The translations under genes and the position numbers were made by a program. This document shows positions 7,558-10,508 of a stretch of DNA of 10,508 nucleotides, piece after piece. The notes under the pieces are model-generated. The model was given only the letters and a program-made list of their open reading frames with translations. It had not been told where the DNA came from and did no database searches. This DNA is from an uncultured Rhodanobacter sp. (lineage in GTDB: Bacteria; Pseudomonadota; Gammaproteobacteria; Xanthomonadales; Rhodanobacteraceae). Within the stretch, counting starts at the first letter, position 1. Each line of letters starts with the position of its first letter. The stretch lies in assembly GCA_937906285.1 (NCBI GenBank), contig CALCWL010000324.1, positions 1 to 10,508 of the forward strand, read 5' to 3'.

Positions 7558-9117
7558 ATGCCCAACCGGCAGATCAAGTCGATGCCGACGATACGGGTAC
7601 TGCAAGTGGAGGACAGCGAGCTCGATGCGGAGCTGGTGCTGGCCGAGCTGGACGCCGACGGCATCCCGCACGAGGCGCGGCTGGTCGATGACGAGGCCGG
7701 CTACCTGGCCGCGCTGGACGAGTTCGCCCCGCACATCGTGCTGTCCGACCTGAGCGTGCCGGGTTTCTCCGGGCAGCGCGCGCTGGAACTGCTGCGCGAG
7801 CGCGACGAGGATCTGCCCTTCATCTTCGTCTCCGCGACCCTGGGCGAGGATGCCGCCATCGAGGCGCTGCGCAACGGCGCCACCGACTACATCCTCAAGC
7901 AGAATCCCGTGCGCCTGGCCAGCGCAGTGCGTCGCGCGCTGGTCGAGGCGGACGCGCGCAAGGCCAACCGCCGCGCCGAGGCCGACCTGATCCGCGCGCA
8001 ACGTTTCGAGAGTCTGGCCATGCTCGCCGGCGGCCTCAGCCACGATCTGCGCAATCTGCTGCAGCCGCTGCTGCTGGCCGGCGACAGTCTGCGCGACTAC
8101 CAGGACGACCCGCGCCTGATGCGGCTGGGCAACCTGGTACGCGATTGCGGCAAGCGCGGGCTGGAGATGGTGCACTCGATGCTCTCCTTCGCCCGCGGCG
8201 CCCGCCGCGCCGAGCGCGTGCGCGTGGGCACCCTGATGAGCGCGTTCGGCCTGCTGATGCAGGGCAGCGTGCCGCGTTCGGTGGTGATGGAACTGGCCAT
8301 CGACGATCCCGAACTGGCCTTCGAGGGCAACCACACCGAACTGCAGCAATGCCTGCTCAACCTCTGCCTCAATGCGATCCAGGCCATGCCCGACGGCGGT
8401 GGCCTGCGCATCGAGACCAGCCAGCAGCGGCTGGCCGAGGACTTTTTCCTGCCCGAGGAGGTGCCGCACATCGGCTGCTACCTGCGCATCAGCGTGATCG
8501 ACTCCGGGCCGGGCATGGACAAGGCTGTGCTGGAGCATTTGTTCGAGCCGTTCTTCACCACCAAGGAGGCCGGCACCGGCCTGGGCCTGATCTCGTGCAA
8601 GCGCATCGTGGCCAGCCATGGGGGGGTGATGCGGGTGGACAGCAAGCCCGGTGAGGGCACCCGTTTCGACCTCTACATTCCGCTGGACGAAATCGAAGCC
8701 GATGCGGAGGCGATCGACGACATGCAGAGCCTCGAAGGCGCCGCCGAACGCGTGCTGGTGGTGGTGGAGGAGGCCGGCCAGCTGTCGCTGCTGTCCGACA
8801 CGCTCGACGCCTACGGCTACCAGGCGCATGCCAGTCAGAGCGGCACCGCCGCGCTGCAGTGGATCGAAGCCGGCGGCCTGCCCGATCTGGTGCTGCTCGA
8901 CGCCGACATGAACCTGTTCACCGGCGTGCGCACGCTGGCCGCGCTGGCCGAACAGGGTTACCAGGGCGGCGTCGTGCTGCTCGCCCGCCCGGACACGCCA
9001 CCGGACTTGCAGGAACTGCCCCCGCTGGACAACCTGCAGATGGTCAACAAACCGGTCAACACCTCGACCCTGCTGCGCGCGGTGCGCAAGGCACTGGACG
9101 GCGCCAGCGGCAGGTAG
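7558..9117 (+). CDS. Soluble hybrid histidine kinase, REC-HisKA-HATPase-REC
   Basis: This 519-residue protein has no signal peptide or membrane helix. An N-terminal receiver (about 11-130) has the Glu18-Asp19 pocket, acceptor Asp64, Ser92 and Lys114; Lys114 is followed by Gln rather than the usual Pro. A helical linker leads to HisKA with AGGLSHDLRNLLQP (157-170, His162), N-box LLNLCLNAIQAMPDGGG (266-282, Asn272), G1 DSGPG (315-319) and G2 GTGLGL (339-344). A C-terminal receiver-like domain (about 397-515) keeps Asp448 and Lys498 but has Glu404-Glu405 and Ala476 where a normal receiver has its acidic pair and Thr/Ser. The HDLRN motif retains Asn166, so phosphatase activity is plausible. GGAG seven bases before the ATG supports this start over Met9. 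The gene follows the single-domain receiver by 77 bp on the same strand and is probably co-transcribed. No output domain is present, so its target must lie elsewhere or the module works through protein contacts. Confidence 0.92.
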   Translation: MPNRQIKSMPTIRVLQVEDSELDAELVLAELDADGIPHEARLVDDEAGYLAALDEFAPHIVLSDLSVPGFSGQRALELLRERDEDLPFIFVSATLGEDAAIEALRNGATDYILKQNPVRLASAVRRALVEADARKANRRAEADLIRAQRFESLAMLAGGLSHDLRNLLQPLLLAGDSLRDYQDDPRLMRLGNLVRDCGKRGLEMVHSMLSFARGARRAERVRVGTLMSAFGLLMQGSVPRSVVMELAIDDPELAFEGNHTELQQCLLNLCLNAIQAMPDGGGLRIETSQQRLAEDFFLPEEVPHIGCYLRISVIDSGPGMDKAVLEHLFEPFFTTKEAGTGLGLISCKRIVASHGGVMRVDSKPGEGTRFDLYIPLDEIEADAEAIDDMQSLEGAAERVLVVVEEAGQLSLLSDTLDAYGYQAHASQSGTAALQWIEAGGLPDLVLLDADMNLFTGVRTLAALAEQGYQGGVVLLARPDTPPDLQELPPLDNLQMVNKPVNTSTLLRAVRKALDGASGR

Positions 9118-9122
9118 CGCCT

Positions 9123-10508
9123 TCAGTCGATGCCGAGCTTCTTCAGCTTGTAGCGCAGGGCGCGGAAGGTGATGCCGAGTTTGCGGGCGGCGGCGGTCTT
9201 GTTGTAGCGCGATTCTTCCAGTGCCTTGACGATGGCGGTGCGCTCGATGTTGCTGATGTAGTCGTCCAGCCCGCCATCGGCGCTGGGCGACGCCGCGGCC
9301 GGTGCGGCCGGCGCGCCGGCAGGGGCCGCGGCCTCCGTCGGCGTGGGGCGCGCGCCGCGCTGGGGCAGCATCAGGTCGGAGGCCTCGATGCTGGCGCCGT
9401 CGCTCATCGCCATGGCGCGTTCGAGGATGTTCTCCAGCTCGCGCACGTTGCCGGGGAAGTCGTAGGCTTCCAGTGCGTCGAGCGCGGCCGGCGTCAGCCG
9501 CCCGACTTCCTGGCCGCTCTTGCCGGCCAGCGACTTGAGGATGAACGCCGCCAGCTGCGGCACGTCGCCGCGGCGTTCGCGCAGCGGCGGCACGCGCAGC
9601 TCGATCACGTTGATGCGGTAGAACAGGTCCTGGCGGAACTGGCCCTGCTCGACCAGCTGGCCGAGGTTCTTGTGGGTGGCCGAGAGGATGCGCACGTCGA
9701 CCGGGATCTCGTCGCGGCCGCCGATCGGGCGCACCGCTTTTTCCTGGATCGCGCGCAGCAGCTTCACCTGCATGTGCAGCGGCAGTTCGGCCACCTCGTC
9801 GAGGAACAGCGTGCCGCCCTGGGCGGCCTGGAACAGGCCTTCCTTGTCCACGCTGGCGCCGGTGAAACTGCCCTTGCGGTGGCCGAAGAACTCGCTTTCC
9901 ATCAGCTCGGACGGGATCGCGCCGCAGTTGACCGGCACGAACGGGCCGCTGGCGCGCGGGCCGCGCTCGTGGATCAGCCGCGCGACCAGCTCCTTGCCCA
10001 CGCCCGACTCGCCGGCGATATAGACCGGTGCCTGGTTGCGTGCCAGCTTGGCAATGGTGGCGCGCACCTGTTCCATGGCCGGCGAGTCGCCGATCAGGCG
10101 GTCGCCGGAGCCGCCGGTCTTGGCGGAGCCGCCGCCTTCGCGCTTCTCCTCGGCCAGCCGCAGCGCGGTGCGCACCAGGCCGCGCAGCATCTGGATGTCG
10201 ACCGGCTTGGAGACGAAGTCGAAGGCGCCGGCCTTGAGCGCGTTCACTGCCGCGTCGACGTTGCCGTAGGCGGTAATCATCGCCACCGGCGTGTCCGGAC
10301 AGGTTTCGGCGATCAGTTCGATGATCTCCTGGCCGTTGCCGTCCGGCAGGCGCATGTCGGTGAAGCAGAGGTCGTAGCTGTTCTCGCCCAGCGCGCGGCG
10401 GGCGTCGGCGACCGTGCCGACGGCTTCGACCTGCAGGTCCATGCGCCCGAGGGTGATGGTGAGCAGCTCGCGGATATCGCGTTCATCGTCGATGACCAGG
10501 ACGGTCTG
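9123..10508 (-). CDS. pilR: Sigma-54-dependent response regulator, probable PilR; N-terminus cut by window edge
   Basis: The frame runs off the right edge; 461 residues are visible, numbered here from the edge. The first, QTVLVIDDE, is the first receiver strand, so only a few residues are missing; the ATG at 10442 is internal and is not the start. Receiver: Asp7-Asp8 pocket, acceptor Asp51 in CFTDMRLPDG, then AFDFVSKPVD. AAA+ domain: Walker A GESGVGKE (166-173), sigma-54-contact loop GSFTGA (213-218), Walker B TLFLDE (233-238) and the FRQDLFYRINV segment. A Pro/Ala-rich linker (about 387-410) leads to a Fis-type helix-turn-helix ending LGITFRALRYKLKKLGID. That C-terminus and the receiver closely resemble PilR, which activates pilin (pilA) transcription with sigma-54 under the PilS kinase; pilS would be expected just beyond the right edge. 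It is convergent with the hybrid kinase, with 5 bp between stops and no visible terminator. Another NtrC-family regulator is the alternative. Confidence 0.88.
   Translation of the reverse strand, partial: QTVLVIDDERDIRELLTITLGRMDLQVEAVGTVADARRALGENSYDLCFTDMRLPDGNGQEIIELIAETCPDTPVAMITAYGNVDAAVNALKAGAFDFVSKPVDIQMLRGLVRTALRLAEEKREGGGSAKTGGSGDRLIGDSPAMEQVRATIAKLARNQAPVYIAGESGVGKELVARLIHERGPRASGPFVPVNCGAIPSELMESEFFGHRKGSFTGASVDKEGLFQAAQGGTLFLDEVAELPLHMQVKLLRAIQEKAVRPIGGRDEIPVDVRILSATHKNLGQLVEQGQFRQDLFYRINVIELRVPPLRERRGDVPQLAAFILKSLAGKSGQEVGRLTPAALDALEAYDFPGNVRELENILERAMAMSDGASIEASDLMLPQRGARPTPTEAAAPAGAPAAPAAASPSADGGLDDYISNIERTAIVKALEESRYNKTAAARKLGITFRALRYKLKKLGID

Noticed and set aside
9118..9122. 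Search for a bidirectional terminator between the convergent hybrid-kinase and pilR genes.
   Set aside because: Only 5 bp separate the stop codons, and no stem followed by a T-run was found there or in the adjoining gene ends.

Overview
The window is GC-rich and tightly packed, with codons strongly biased to G/C in the third position. Gene content points to a gammaproteobacterium of the Xanthomonadales, probably Rhodanobacteraceae (Rhodanobacter/Dyella/Luteibacter-like). The pointers are a GH92 mannosidase beside an FHS-family sugar transporter, a PfkB sugar kinase and an AGE-family isomerase, plus a PilR-type regulator. This assignment comes from recognising families by eye, not from a search.

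Region 1 (1-2738, minus strand) is a three-gene operon, transcribed right to left: an FHS/GluP-like sugar:H+ symporter, a PfkB-family fructokinase-like kinase (GTG start, 11-bp overlap) and an AGE-family sugar isomerase/epimerase (ATGA overlap, cut by the left edge). Divergent from it, across a 141-bp intergenic region, is a secreted GH92 alpha-mannosidase (2880-5150, plus strand). Together they read as a mannoside-use pathway: GH92 frees mannose outside the cytoplasm, the symporter imports it, the AGE enzyme would convert mannose to fructose, and the kinase would make fructose-6-phosphate. A LacI-family-like imperfect palindrome (2800-2813) lies almost midway between the divergent starts and could control both sides.

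Region 2 (5241-9117, plus strand) is a signalling cluster. It holds a membrane histidine kinase (CHASE3-like sensor, PAS, HisKA, HATPase), a stand-alone Rcp1/CheY-like receiver coupled to it by an ATGA overlap, and, 77 bp further on, a soluble hybrid protein with the order REC-HisKA-HATPase-REC. None of the three has a DNA-binding or enzymatic output domain. The first kinase lacks the Thr/Asn of the HisKA phosphatase motif and the second has an Asn there, which suggests a division of labour. The terminal receiver of the hybrid is degenerate.

Region 3 (9123-10508, minus strand) is a sigma-54-dependent NtrC-family response regulator best matching PilR, the type IV pilus regulator. It is convergent with the hybrid kinase (5 bp between stop codons), and only a few N-terminal residues are lost at the right edge. 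I saw no RNA genes, mobile elements, CRISPR arrays or convincing terminators, and no gene-free stretch reaches 300 bp.
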